Source: Montifringilla adamsi (lineage: Eukaryota > Chordata > Aves > Passeriformes > Passeridae). From it: a stretch of DNA of 64,000 nt. Position 1 is the stretch's first letter; each line of letters starts with the position of its first letter. Shown here one piece after another: positions 24,701 to 35,045 of the stretch. The position numbers were made by a program, and so were the translations under genes. Location: assembly GCA_017590115.1 (NCBI GenBank), contig JAGGNK010013003.1:3651625-3715624 (forward strand). Reading direction: 5' to 3'. The notes under the pieces were generated by a model that was given only the letters and a program-made list of their open reading frames with translations, made no database searches and had not been told where the DNA came from.

Positions 24701-26740
24701 GCAGTGGAGGCACAGGGGAGTGTGGGTCAGCTACAGAGCACCTGGCAGGAAAGGCAAGTAGACAAATTCTCTGCTTGGAGGTCAACCCACCAATTTCTCC
24801 CGTGGATCCTCTTGTTACTGCAAACATGGACACATATTCCCAAATGTGGACATCAGCCCTGACCCAATGCTCCTTCCCCTTGTGCCTCGCCAAACTTGCT
24901 CAGCCACACCCCTGCTCAGGAGGGTGTCAAGTATCCTGTGGCTTGTCAGGGTGGTTTTCCACTTTCAAAAGCTGGCGAGGTGTTACTGTTGTAGGAAGGT
25001 AGAGGAGCAGCTGAGTCCTCAACTGAATTCTTTATCCTGGTGCCTCTTCCTTGAACTATCCTTTCTCTGGACCTCAGCATATTTTGCCCTTGCAAAGTGC
25101 AGCTCTCCAATATGGAGTATCTTGCTCAAACCCTTCACTGAAGCAGCACCAATGAAATTAGCTGCCCTAGAGATCTGATGAAAGCCCAGAAAATGTTAAA
25201 AAGACTTAAAGGAGAAAAAACAGCAACTATTGACAGTGGTAAACGCATCTTAATTAAAGCCTTGGAATGCACAACTCAAACACACTCCAGTCATCCTCCA
25301 ACTCCCTGCAAAAGTTAATGAGATTAGTTTTTCTTACAGTCCCCACTGATCCACAAAGTACAAAAAGGGAGTCAGAACTGAAAATTAAATATTGTGGGTG
25401 CAGGGCTAGATGCTGATTGCATTTACAGGAGCATAATTGCAAGAGGATCCCTTGCAGATCCTGCTGGCATTGCTCCAGGAAGCGTGGTAGCAGCTGTGGG
25501 TTGTGCTGCAGGGACAAATGTCTGGCCCTAAATAACTGAAGCAAAAAGTGATGATGAGGAAGTCCACCTCATGTTCCGAATTAAATATCAGGTACGGTGG
25601 CTTTTCTACTTCTTCATTCCAAAGGAGGATAAAATTACATCCTTGATTTATGAATAATAGAAGTTTGGTTGGTTTTCTTTTATTTTAATCTAAAGAGTCC
25701 CCAGAGTTGCACTGTTGCCAAAGCCTCTTGTAACTCAGGCCAGCTGTGAGAGAGAGAACGTAACAACCCTGCAAATTCCCTTGCAGAAAACAGAGCAGCC
25801 TTGGTATCCCAAGGCTTGCAATAAACATCCCCTACTCACACCAGAAAAAAAAAACAAACACGAGGCTTCTTCATGTGTGCAAGTGTTTCAAGATCTATAT
25901 AATCCATCTTAATGCAGCAAGATCACAAGTTTGATGTAGACTGGGTCAGGGCTGGCTGTTTGCTTAAAGCAAACGCTCTGTTTACCCTGGGATAATCTGT
26001 GAGTGTTTCTGTGCCCACTTAGGCTCATCCTCTCCCTCTTCAGGATGCCTGCTCACACACTGGGAAATTCAGCAAGTGAAATCTACTCCACAAAGTGCCC
26101 CACATGCCCTGGGCTGGTGTAGAGGAGATCTAGACATGCTTTCCAGGGAAAGGGGATGAAATTCCTACCAGTGACCCTTGGGGAGCTTCAATGGTAAGAG
26201 TATCTGTGGGTTTCTGGGGTTGGATGCCAGACAAAACATCACGCTGCTTCACTTTTGCAGATGGATTTGGAGCACAGAGCAGTATCCCAGGAGGTGACAC
26301 CTGCTTGGAATGAGACTTTGCAAAGGGTCAGCCGTCACAGTCTCCAGCCACTGGTTTATTCCACAGCACGAAACTTCCCAAAGGAAAAATACCAGGTATG
26401 TGTACATTGTGGCCTTAGAGGAGTTTTATACTGTTTGGCTCTTACTGGGGGGGGGGAAGGGGTTTGGTGGGATTTTTGGTGTCATGTTCTTTATGGTTTT
26501 TTACATAGTATCACTTAGCACTATTAATACTACTGCTCATTAGTGAGCACTCTGTTACTTCCTAGGAGTAAAGAGCTAGAGAAGCTTCCTCAACAAAATC
26601 ATAAAAGCAGCACTAGAAAAAGTTGATATGGAAGAGCTGTAATTGATCAATTTTTATGGAAAGAAGGGGCAAGGGGAGAAGACAGGAAAAAATGTGTCAC
26701 TTGAAGACAAATGCTGCCTTTTTGAAATTGCTGTCTGGGT
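21736..26740. other. Intergenic DNA, no firm gene
   Basis: No recognisable gene. One exon-like interval (26,261-26,395) with good splice-site context is listed separately. Confidence 0.45.
26261..26395 (+). other. Exon-like open interval, unrecognised
   Basis: The interval is bounded by TTCACTTTTGCAG on the left and AG|GTATGTG on the right and is 135 bp, an exact multiple of three with no stop in the frame beginning at its ATG. The 45-residue reading is not recognisable. It could be a lncRNA exon or chance. No partner exon was found in matching phase. Confidence 0.15.
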
Positions 26741-26748
26741 TTATGGTA

Positions 26749-27090
26749 GAATCATAGAATGGTTTGGGCTGAAAGGGACTTTAAAGGTCACCCAGTTCTA
26801 ACCCCCCTGCCACAGGCAGGAACACATTCTACCAGGGCAGGTTACCTAAAGCCCCATCCAACCTGGCCTTGAGCACTTCCAGGGATTGTGCATTCACAAT
26901 GCCCCTGGGCAACCTGTGCCAATGCCTCACCACCCTCACAGTAAAGAATTTCTTCCCAATATCTAATCTAAAACTGCCTTCAGTCAGTTTAAAGCCATTT
27001 CCTGTGGATCTGCACTGTATCAAAAATCCCTCTCCCAGCTCTCTTTTAGGCTCCCTTTAGGTACTTGAAGGCTGCTATAGGGTACTCTAA
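26749..27090 (-). mobile_element. CR1 LINE 3' fragment, minus orientation
   Basis: The plus strand begins ATCATAGAATGGTTTGGGCTGAAAGGGACTTTAAAGGTCACCCAG and runs through CCACCCTCACAGTAAAGAATTTCTTCCC and AGGCTCCCTTTAGGTACTTGAAGGCTGCTATA. This is the reverse complement of the CR1 3' region. It is about 340 bp and 5' truncated. Confidence 0.92.
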
Positions 27091-27094
27091 ACAT

Positions 27095-28640
27095 TTTGCC
27101 AAAACTCGTTGGTTTTCGAAAGATGCCAGTAAAGGGGTTTTTAGTTGTTTCGACCACTTGAGAACATCCTGTTAGTATTTTTCCCATGCCTCTACCTTAC
27201 AGTAAATGAAAACCCAAAAGCCCTTTTTAAGAGTCTCATCAAGCAAGTTTTGGAGCCTTACAGGGTCCCAACCACCTCCTTCTTGCACGTTAGAGCACCT
27301 GACTATAGGCTGAGAAAAATACTCACCAGGACCTGTCAGTGAGGTAGCAAATGTAGAGAACAGCTCTTCAGGAGAAAGGGGGGAGCTGAAGACACCTGAT
27401 GGAGTCCCTGCCTCTGTCACAGTCATGGGTCAGGCTGCCACGAGAGCTCAAAAAAGATAAAAGGAGGGAGAGTAATTAAAATCCCCTCAATATAGTCCTG
27501 CTCATTCTGTGTCAATGTTTCCCATGGGCTTAGGAGTCTGATTCAGCAGCCTGTGCAAGAAGGACTGATGACCAGCATGACACACCATGCTTGCCCCACT
27601 CTTTCTCTGCGGGACATTTGAAAAGAGGATTTATCTAATCCCTTCCTACAACAAAATATTAAGAATATTTTCCTCCAGCCCTTTATACACCACTCGCAGT
27701 GCCCTGCATTGGACTTCACCTGAGGCCATAAGATGCCTCTGCTCAAAAAGGGGCATTGCTGGGACAAGTGAAAGGCAGACATCACCTTCCTGCTCACCTA
27801 AAACAACATATGCACACACACACAGAGTGAGGTCCACCCCTCTCAGCCCTTCAGTGAGACAACACTTCACCTCCCAGACTCCTGAACCTGTCAGCTGGTT
27901 GTTTCAGCTGCACCACCAAGTCTGGCAACCAAGCCCTTTCCCTGATCTTTCAAGCTTCTCAGCATGGGCCAGCACTGCCTAGAGAGGATCTTCTGGAAAC
28001 CAAGGACTGGCACTGGATAATTCAACCACAGAGCTGAAAATCTCTGCAAGCCACAGAGAGACAAAATACCCCTGTCCCCCTGTTTCTCTTCTTTCTAGAT
28101 ATCACCTAGGAGAAACTCATCCCCTCTAATGCCGCCCTTTCCTGTTGTCATAACACCTTTTATAAATGGAGGGTGTGATGCTCTACCACCAAACCCAAAA
28201 TGTTTTCCCTACCGGTTTTGTTCCACACAGCCCCCTTGGGTCGGTACCCCTAAAACTTCCCTGTCTCCCTCACCCCAACCCCACATCTCCTCATCAGGGG
28301 AGGCAAGACCCTGGACCCATCATCTCTGTCAGGTGTCCGCACACAGATGCACAAACGCAAGCCAAGAGCCACGGCCCCAGGGCTCACTGCCTGTTTCTTA
28401 GATATGAAGTTTCCCCATGATCCTTAAAGCACATGACTGTAACGCTGCTCACCCCCACAGCCCTTTCCAGTGCTGTGTCACACAGTATCTGTCCACGCTT
28501 CTGCCCTCGAGGATCGCAAAGCAAAAGTCCCTGCCTCATGCAAGGCTGGTGCTGCTGTCACCAAGCCGCAGCTTTGTGGCTGGGCTTCGAGGTATGTGGT
28601 CATCAGCAGGAAGCAAAGTCTGCATCAGGGCTGTGATGAT
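27095..28640. other. Spacer upstream of CST7
   Basis: No gene recognised. The stretch would contain distal regulatory DNA of CST7 if any is nearby, but no specific element stands out. Confidence 0.4.
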
Positions 28641-28669
28641 TCAGGGGGTTTTGGGGTGTTTTTTTGCTT

Positions 28670-28768
28670 CCCCACCAGCCAATAAGAGCGCTCACAGAAA
28701 CACTTCTCCGGCCGGAAGCAGGGCAGTTACTCCTCTGGCTGTCGGGCTCCTCTTCTGGAGTGGTGGAG
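28670..28768 (+). promoter_or_regulatory. CST7: Putative CST7 proximal promoter / 5'UTR
   Basis: Within 100 bp upstream of the CST7 start codon there is a CCAAT box (AGCCAATAAG, about 28,677-28,686), an ETS core (CCGGAAG, 28,712-28,718) and a MYB-like CAGTTAC just after it. No TATA box is seen at the usual distance. ETS/PU.1 and MYB sites suit a leukocyte gene, which is what cystatin F is in mammals. The transcription start is not determined and the site calls are by eye. Confidence 0.4.
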
Positions 28769-28844
28769 ATGGCAGCAAACTTCGCCTGCAGCTTCACTGC
28801 ACTTTGCTGTTTGGCACTCTGGAGCTTCACCAGGACTTCAGGCG
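28769..28844 (+). CDS. CST7: CST7 exon 1: signal peptide
   Basis: Encodes residues 1-25 plus one base of Gly26. The start MAANFACSFTALCCLALWSF is a hydrophobic secretion signal. The ATG lies in GGAGATGG, a good Kozak context. No in-frame ATG was seen immediately upstream. Donor is GGCG|GTAAGA. Confidence 0.85.
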
Positions 28845-31800
28845 GTAAGAATGGAAAATAATTGCTGTTTTCCTTGTGGTTTACGTTCTGTGAGTGCTGC
28901 TACGTAGGGCTCTGGTAAATAACAGCCTTTCTCCCACTGCTGCCCGTGCTGGCTCAGCCCTGCAGGGCTCAGGCTGCAGCTGAAAACCCAACTGCTCAAA
29001 AGACTTTCTCCTTGTGTAGTGAACCATGCCATCCAGGGATATCATTTAGGGGTTTTAAAGTCAATTTATGGTTTTAACTCATTTGTCAGTGTTTAAACTC
29101 TGCATGACCTTGATTATTAAATCTAAAGGCTGCGGGTAACAATCTGACTGCTAAGTACAGATGGACACTTGAGTGCAGATTAGCTGACTTTTAATGAAGC
29201 ATTAACCTGTTTCATTTCTTTCTTTGCTGAGCAAGGGAACTCTCTTGATTGCAGCTGGCCTTAAATCTTCAGAATGGGAGCTGCAGACATGAGTGTTTTT
29301 CTCTGAAGGTTTTGGTCCAGTACTACTGAATATATTTCAGCATTACTTTGGTTCACATATACAGAAAGAACTCAGGGATGTTGTTTGTTAGCCAGTAGCT
29401 TTTTGTTTCTGCTGTGGTTTCCTTTGGGGGCTGCAGAGGCATGCAGGAACTCTGCCACATCTTAAATGTAAAGATAAAGCCCTAGCCTTGCTAGGGGGAG
29501 GAAGTTTTTAAAGGAGGCAGAAATGGGGAGGAGGTTTTCTAAGCATCTGGCGGAAAAAAAAAATCAACACGTTGCAATCTGCTTATTTGTTTCACTGCAG
29601 CCTCAGAGGGAGCAGCCACAGGATTGCTCTCTCATACTGCAGGAACAAGGTCCCCAAAGCAATCCTCAAGGAGGAAGGCACAAGAGAGAGCCTCTTAACA
29701 CAACATTCAACTCATATCTGCAAAAAGCGGAAAAAAAAAATCAACACGTTGCAATCTGCTTATTTGTTTCACTGCAGCCTCAGAGGGAGCAGCCACAGGA
29801 TTGCTCTCTCATACTGCAGGAACAAGGTCCCCAAAGCAATCCTCAAGGAGGAAAGCACAAGAGAGAGCCTCTTAACATTCAACTCATATCTGCAAAACCA
29901 GCCCTTGTTTGCTTAATAACAGATGGTTGCCAGTTAATTTTGAGCAAGAAAAGGGTCTAACTCCACTATTGCCCAACAGAAGGAGCAGGAGGAGGGCTGA
30001 CTTTTCCATTTCTCTCTTCACATTTCCAAATCCAGGAGGAAGGATGGGCTCTGAATGTGATTGCTCTGGTCCTAAGCATCTCTCACTAGAGCAGCAAGAG
30101 TTGTCTGCTCAGATTGTGAGATCTGAGATCTTGAGAGGCCACACACTCGTGGCCTCTGGGTATTGTAGGTGCCTGGCCAAGTTGTGCTGTGCCTCTGCTC
30201 CCACACAGCCTGGATGTTTCAGGAATGCTGGTATGCCTAGAGCCCTGCAGTGCTATTTGACCCTCTGAGCCAAGTCTGCCTTGTGCCTGGAATGGGGCCA
30301 TCACCTTACACAAATTCTAATTTTTAGGAAATGGCACTCAAGCCAGGGATGAAACGGTCAGAAAAGGCTGCAGAGAGAAAATCAGAATTACAGGTACCTC
30401 ACACCAGAAGAGTCCCTGGGGTTTGGAAATAGAGTACTGCAAGCAATTCCAAACACTAAAAGTGATGTCAGACCCGTGTGTTTGCCATGCAGTGACCACC
30501 TTGAATGGGAATGAAAGCACACAAAGAAAACCAAATCCTAGCCTTAAGGAATCTGAGTCCCCAGAGGAAAATGGTGGGATAAAGATCTCCCACAAGGGCT
30601 CAGTAGATTTTATACCCAATTTGCTCTGGCATGACTCACTTTCAACAGTTGCAACAGGTGAACAAGGTAAAATGCCCAGTACCCTTTGGTGAAAGCTGGG
30701 GGAAAATACAACCTATAACCTATCCCCTGCTTACAACACATGGTATGTTGAGTCTGCCTGTCCACAACACCTGTCCAGCTTGCTCACCTCTCCAGGTGAT
30801 GCATTTCAGAGGCCTGGCCCTGTGTGACACTGCTGGATCTCCCAGGCACTGGAGTCAGGAACAAGGGCTCTTGGACTCTGACTCTTGGTTTGAATAATAC
30901 ACGTAATAGTTTTCTTCCCATCCACACAGTGTGATTTCAGCCAGCCTCATTCACCCCATGCCTATAAAAGACGTCACCATGACTCAAGAGGTGTTGAGGT
31001 TTCTCAAAAGCCACAAAAGGACATTGTGTTAAGATTAAAAGAGGCTGTGGTTACCACCCCCTTCTACAAAGAGCAGTATCTGATGTCAACACCCCCACCA
31101 CTGCAACACCTGCCTTTCCAGCAGGTGTTAGAGCAGATATTCAAGCAAGGTGCTGGGGAGCAGCAAGAAGAGCCCAAGGCAGCAACTTGCTCTCAGCCTG
31201 GCAGAATGTCCCAGTTGCGAGGTGAGCTCAGGAAAAAGCTGGTTCCTATGGCTGTTGGGTTGGTATTGATGGCACAGGAAAAAGCATGGCATTTCTGAGG
31301 AAGAGGACAGCTGGCATTGTGGGCAAACCTGCTCTGCCTGGAGCTTCATTTCTGCCTGCAGACAGGTCCTGCATGGCCCTCCTCAATCACCTGTGGATGC
31401 CAGTGACTTAAACCCCTGTGAAAAGTTTTACCCATGAGCTGAGCACTGGGTAAGATGCGCTGGCCTGAGAAATACCTTTGGTCCAAGGCTGAATGGTCAC
31501 AAGCTTCTGTGACTCTAGAATCCCACCCTCACTGCAGTGGGAAAACACCATCCCACAGAGAATAGTCTTGGGATCTACAAGTGGATTCTGGGCTGTTGGC
31601 GAAAAAAACACCACAACACTTGCCCAGCACTGGCTGCACGCCCATAGTGCCAACACAGATCAGAGTTATGGCACAGGGGAGCTGATCACCTCCACAACAG
31701 ACAGAAAGCCACCTGCTGAACATCACTCCTCTCCAACACACGGCCTGCGTCTCTCAGCTCCCACCTGCAAGAAAATACAGGGATCTTTAAAGTAGCTGGG

Positions 31801-34369
31801 GTATCAGCCAGGAAGAGAGATGGATTTGGACATCCTTGGATTGAGGAGGGATGTGGAACTGAGTCTCTCCTTTGCAGGTCAAGATGTATGTAAATCCCTG
31901 AGCACTGCTACAAGTGGGTGCAGCAATTAACACCTGTGAGAAGGATGTGACAGTATAAGTAGGATGTGCATAATCAACATGTGAGATAAATTTTTGTCAC
32001 CTTCTATGCTGATGATGGCACGTAATTCTGGTTTGGTTTGGGTTTTTTTTAGTAGACTTTGGATCATCAAGCTGCCCCTGCAGACTGGCTTAAGCACACA
32101 GCCTGTGCTCTGTGCAGCTGGCTGGGGGTGAGAGAGCTCTCTGTGAAAAAAAGCTAGAGGTGATAAAAAGCTTGACTTTCACAGCAGATTTAGTACAACC
32201 TCTGTGTGTAAATCTGTGTGCACGAGCACACCCAGGCTCAGTGCCTGCACGCACACAGGGTCACCTCCTGCACCGGCAGCCCTTGGCATTAGCAGTGGCT
32301 GGATGGCACCTTCTGCAGGGCTGGGGATTCTTTCCTTTTCTTTGATTTCAGAATCGGGAAAATGGAGAGGAAGGGAAATGTAAAAGGGGGTGAAATAATG
32401 ACATCAACTGTAAGCTCTGAGCTTTAAATTATTCAAAAATAAGTAGTGCATGGGGAAAGAGCTACACAATCAAGTAAAAATATACAGTAAATTGTTCTAT
32501 GAACTGCTGTAATGTGAAAGGTCATGGGTTAACCCCCCCACACTCCCCAGTTTCCATTTCCTGCACAGCTTGCTTCTCCACTCCATGACCTTGGTAATCA
32601 CAGAATTGTTTGGGTTGGAGGGGACCTTACAGACCATCTACTTCCAACTGCCCTGCCACAGACAGAGACAGCTTCCACTGGACTAGGTTGCTCAAAGCCC
32701 CACCTAGCCTGGACTTGAAAACTTCCAGGGATTAAACATGTGCCAGTGTCTCATCACCCTTTCAGTGAAGAATTTCTTCCTAACATCTGAATCCTTCTAA
32801 CATAAAAACCTCAAGATGCCATCAAAGGTTTAAGGGTGTGGTGTGGGATAAAAACTTGTATCTGTAAGATAAGATATGCAAATTAAGAGCAGCAGGACTC
32901 TCGAGACAGTGTTTGATATGTTATCAAAACGATATTGCTCTCTGAGCAACATGACCTCTCTTTATAAGCAGTTTCAAATTTGGTCCTTTCATAAACCAGG
33001 AGTTGTAACAAAGACATTGAAATAATATTTGTGATACTCTGGCTTCTTCTAAATAATTTTGAGCTCTGCTTTCACTTCTGGCAGCATCTCTTTATGTCAC
33101 TTGGTTTCCTAGGACTGTTTCACCATTTCAGGCATATAAACAAAAACTACTTTGCAACAGATGCGAGCAGAGACCTTCTCAAGTACAAATGCATTGGACA
33201 AGTAAAAGGGTTTAGCGTCGGTTCAGAGGGCTGAAGCTCCCACCCCTGATGTGTTTTACCCTGGTGCTTTGTGTTGTTTCAGGTACACATGTTACACCAC
33301 CCCACTCAACCATAAGACCTGGCTTCCCCGTCCCAGTGAACACCAACAGCCCCGAGGTCCGCAAGGCCGCTCGCTTTGGGGTCTACAGATACAACAACAG
33401 CTCCAATGACCTCTTCCTGTTTAAGGAATCACAGATAAAGAAAGCCATGGTACAGGTAAGAGCAGCAGGCTCCTGGTGGTTCTCCAAATCATCTTCTAAC
33501 TGACCCTTCTATGGCATATCCGAGACACAAAATCCCTGATCTTCCTCAGGACTGCTAAAGCTGTCCCCTGTAGCACTGCTACACAGGAGGGCCCTGTGTA
33601 GGTGACACACAGTTCTCAGCTGTAGCACTTGATTCCTAGCCAAAGTTTGGGCATCTCTTTTCCCTGCCCTCACTTTAAAGGTGGAAACTGCTTTCTCTAG
33701 ATAGTCAGAGGGCTGAAGTACATGCTTCATGTGGAAATCAAACGCACCGTGTGTGAGAAGAGGGATCACCCCAGCCTGGACAGCTGTCACTTCCAGAGGG
33801 AAAAAAACCTGCAACAGGTATGTGTTCAATTTATTTGGGGTGCCCAGGAATGCAGGGGATTCTTGGTAATTTCTAGCTGTAGAATCCCTTTTAGACCAGC
33901 TCTGCCATGTCTCCATATGTGTACAAGCCTCTCCTCTGCAGAGCCAGCTGGGGTGAGGCCAGGTTATCACCTTTCATGCATCCAGGGCCAGCTCCTCTCC
34001 GCAGGGAGTTGAACCAGACACATCCACCCAGCCCATATTCCTGGGTGACTGAGGAGAGTGTGCAGAAATAGCACAGGTGCTAGATAGATTTCCTGGCTGG
34101 GAAACACTTTACACAGGCTTTCCCACTAGACAGGATTACTTAGCAAACAGTACTTTTCCTAGGATAAAGTGGGCAGACAAAAGGATGCTGTATTCTCCTG
34201 CCCCATCACAGCCTGCAATGCTGAGATCAACCAGCAGACACCTGAACTTTCTCACCTATTCCTCTTTTATTCACAGATGCTGAGATGCTATTTTGAGGTC
34301 TGGATAACACCTTGGACACACAAAGTGCATATCCCTGTTGTCCACTGTCACCAAGACCTTTCCCTGTGA
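28769..34369 (+). CDS. CST7: Cystatin F (leukocystatin), four coding exons
   Basis: The coding exons are 28,769-28,844, 33,283-33,455, 33,701-33,817 and 34,277-34,369. Every intron is GT-AG and every phase joins cleanly, giving 152 residues (human cystatin F has 145). The protein is a type 2 cystatin: a secretory signal at residues 1-25, then the three cathepsin-wedge elements, which are Gly39 in PGFP, QIVRG at 83-87 (split by intron 2) and Pro134-Trp135. The four conserved cystatin cysteines pair as 101-112 and 126-146. Residues YNNSSNDLFLFKES and GLKYMLHVEI identify it as cystatin F rather than cystatin C. Known family role: inhibition of cathepsins C, L, H and V in endolysosomes of cytotoxic and myeloid cells. 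It is convergent with APMAP, as in mammals. The two extra cysteines that dimerise the mammalian protein are absent. Confidence 0.95.
29552..29897. repeat. Tandem duplication, two copies of about 177 bp
   Basis: Copy 1 is 29,552-29,728 and copy 2 is 29,729-29,897. Both start CGGAAAAAAA..TCAACACGTTGCAATCTGC and end CTCATATCTGCAAAA. They differ by only about one substitution (GGAAGGC against GGAAAGC), a 5-bp indel (ACAAC) and the length of the A run. The near-identity implies a recent duplication or ongoing homogenisation. It lies in CST7 intron 1. Confidence 0.95.
32596..32795 (-). mobile_element. CR1 LINE 3' fragment in CST7 intron 1, minus orientation
   Basis: The plus strand reads ATCACAGAATTGTTTGGGTTGGAGGGGACCTTACAGACCATCTAC, then CCCTGCCACAGACAG and CAGTGAAGAATTTCTTCCTAACATCTGAATC, the reverse complement of the CR1 3' end. 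It is antisense to CST7. Confidence 0.92.
33283..33455 (+). CDS. CST7: CST7 exon 2: N-terminal cystatin wedge
   Basis: Encodes residues 26-83. It holds the inhibitory Gly39 in PGFP and the helix region with overlapping N-glycosylation sequons at Asn63 and Asn64 (NNSS). It also carries SND at 66-68, the tripeptide used by cystatin C and E/M against legumain. The mammalian dimer cysteine in NNC is Ser65 here. Ends at Gln83, the first residue of the QxVxG loop. Confidence 0.93.
33701..33817 (+). CDS. CST7: CST7 exon 3: QxVxG loop and first disulfide
   Basis: Encodes residues 84-122 in phase 0. It starts IVRG, which completes QIVRG across the splice junction, followed by GLKYMLHVEI. Cys101 and Cys112 form the expected first disulfide loop (TVCEKRDHPSLDSC). 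Acceptor CTTTCTCTAG, donor ACAG|GTATGT. Confidence 0.93.
34277..34369 (+). CDS. CST7: CST7 exon 4: PW hairpin and C-terminus
   Basis: Encodes residues 123-152 and the TGA stop. It carries Pro134-Trp135, the second inhibitory hairpin, and Cys126/Cys146 for the second disulfide. The protein extends six residues beyond Cys146, slightly longer than the human one. Acceptor TTTTATTCACAG. Confidence 0.93.
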   Translation: MLRCYFEVWITPWTHKVHIPVVHCHQDLSL

Positions 34370-35045
34370 GAGCCTGACTTAGAGAATCTCCCACCATGAG
34401 TTTTTCCTTGCCTGGACTGCTGAGGTCAATACTGAAGTGGGGAACAGCTGTACAGAACTGCACAGAGCTTTTTTCTCAAACCATATGGTTGTTTTTTTTC
34501 CTTGAGAAAGAAACTCAAAAGACAAGGCCTGCCTTGACTGAATGTCTTGCTATCCAGTTGTGTATCTGTTTTTCCAAAACTAAACTGCACATGAACATGT
34601 GTTGTCATTCATTTGCCATCCATCCTCTGGCTGAATTTCCAAGCACTCCCAGGAAGCTCTGTTGCACTTGTTTTGTGATGAACTTTCACAAAGCCATGAT
34701 GGAAACAAGTGTAAACCACAGCACATGTGAATACAACACCGAGCAAAGTTTGACAACAGTGGGGTGGTTTGCCTGGGTATACACACACACACGCACACAC
34801 ACAAGTTTTAAGATTTTCCAGTGCCAGGGTAATGGTCAGACATGTGCCAGGAAGGCAAGAGGGAGAGCTGGTTTTTTTGGGTTTTTTTTAAGACAGAGGT
34901 ATGGATAAGAATGTCTTGAAACTCAGACATTCCAGAAATTAAACAGTCCAACGATGCTTCCACTTTAATCAAAAGCTAAGCTACACTGTGAAAGGGCATC
35001 ACTGCAAATGCCAAGGCTAATAAATCTAATCATATTGCCAAATAA
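34370..35045 (+). other. CST7: Putative CST7 3'UTR
   Basis: Downstream of the stop codon the first good polyadenylation signals are ATTAAA near 34,938 and AATAAA at about 35,019-35,024. The second is followed by a T-containing region, so the message could end near 35,040. A short CA dinucleotide tract lies at about 34,782-34,804. Inferred only from signals. Confidence 0.4.

Larger units (their letters stand above)
28845..33282 (+). other. CST7: CST7 intron 1 (4.4 kb)
   Basis: A phase-1 GT-AG intron. It holds a tandem duplication (29,552-29,897) and a minus-orientation CR1 fragment (32,596-32,795). No other exon was recognised, although a first intron of this size could contain regulatory DNA. 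Confidence 0.75.

Noticed and set aside
1..28640. Search for SYNDIG1 or another cystatin gene in the left arm
   Set aside because: These would be expected from mammalian gene order, but no membrane-segment exon of SYNDIG1 and no second QxVxG/PW cystatin pattern was found.
29523..29960. 145-codon frame containing an internal protein repeat
   Set aside because: The repeat is simply the tandem DNA duplication read in frame. The duplication is intronic and two overlapping frames both stay open across it.
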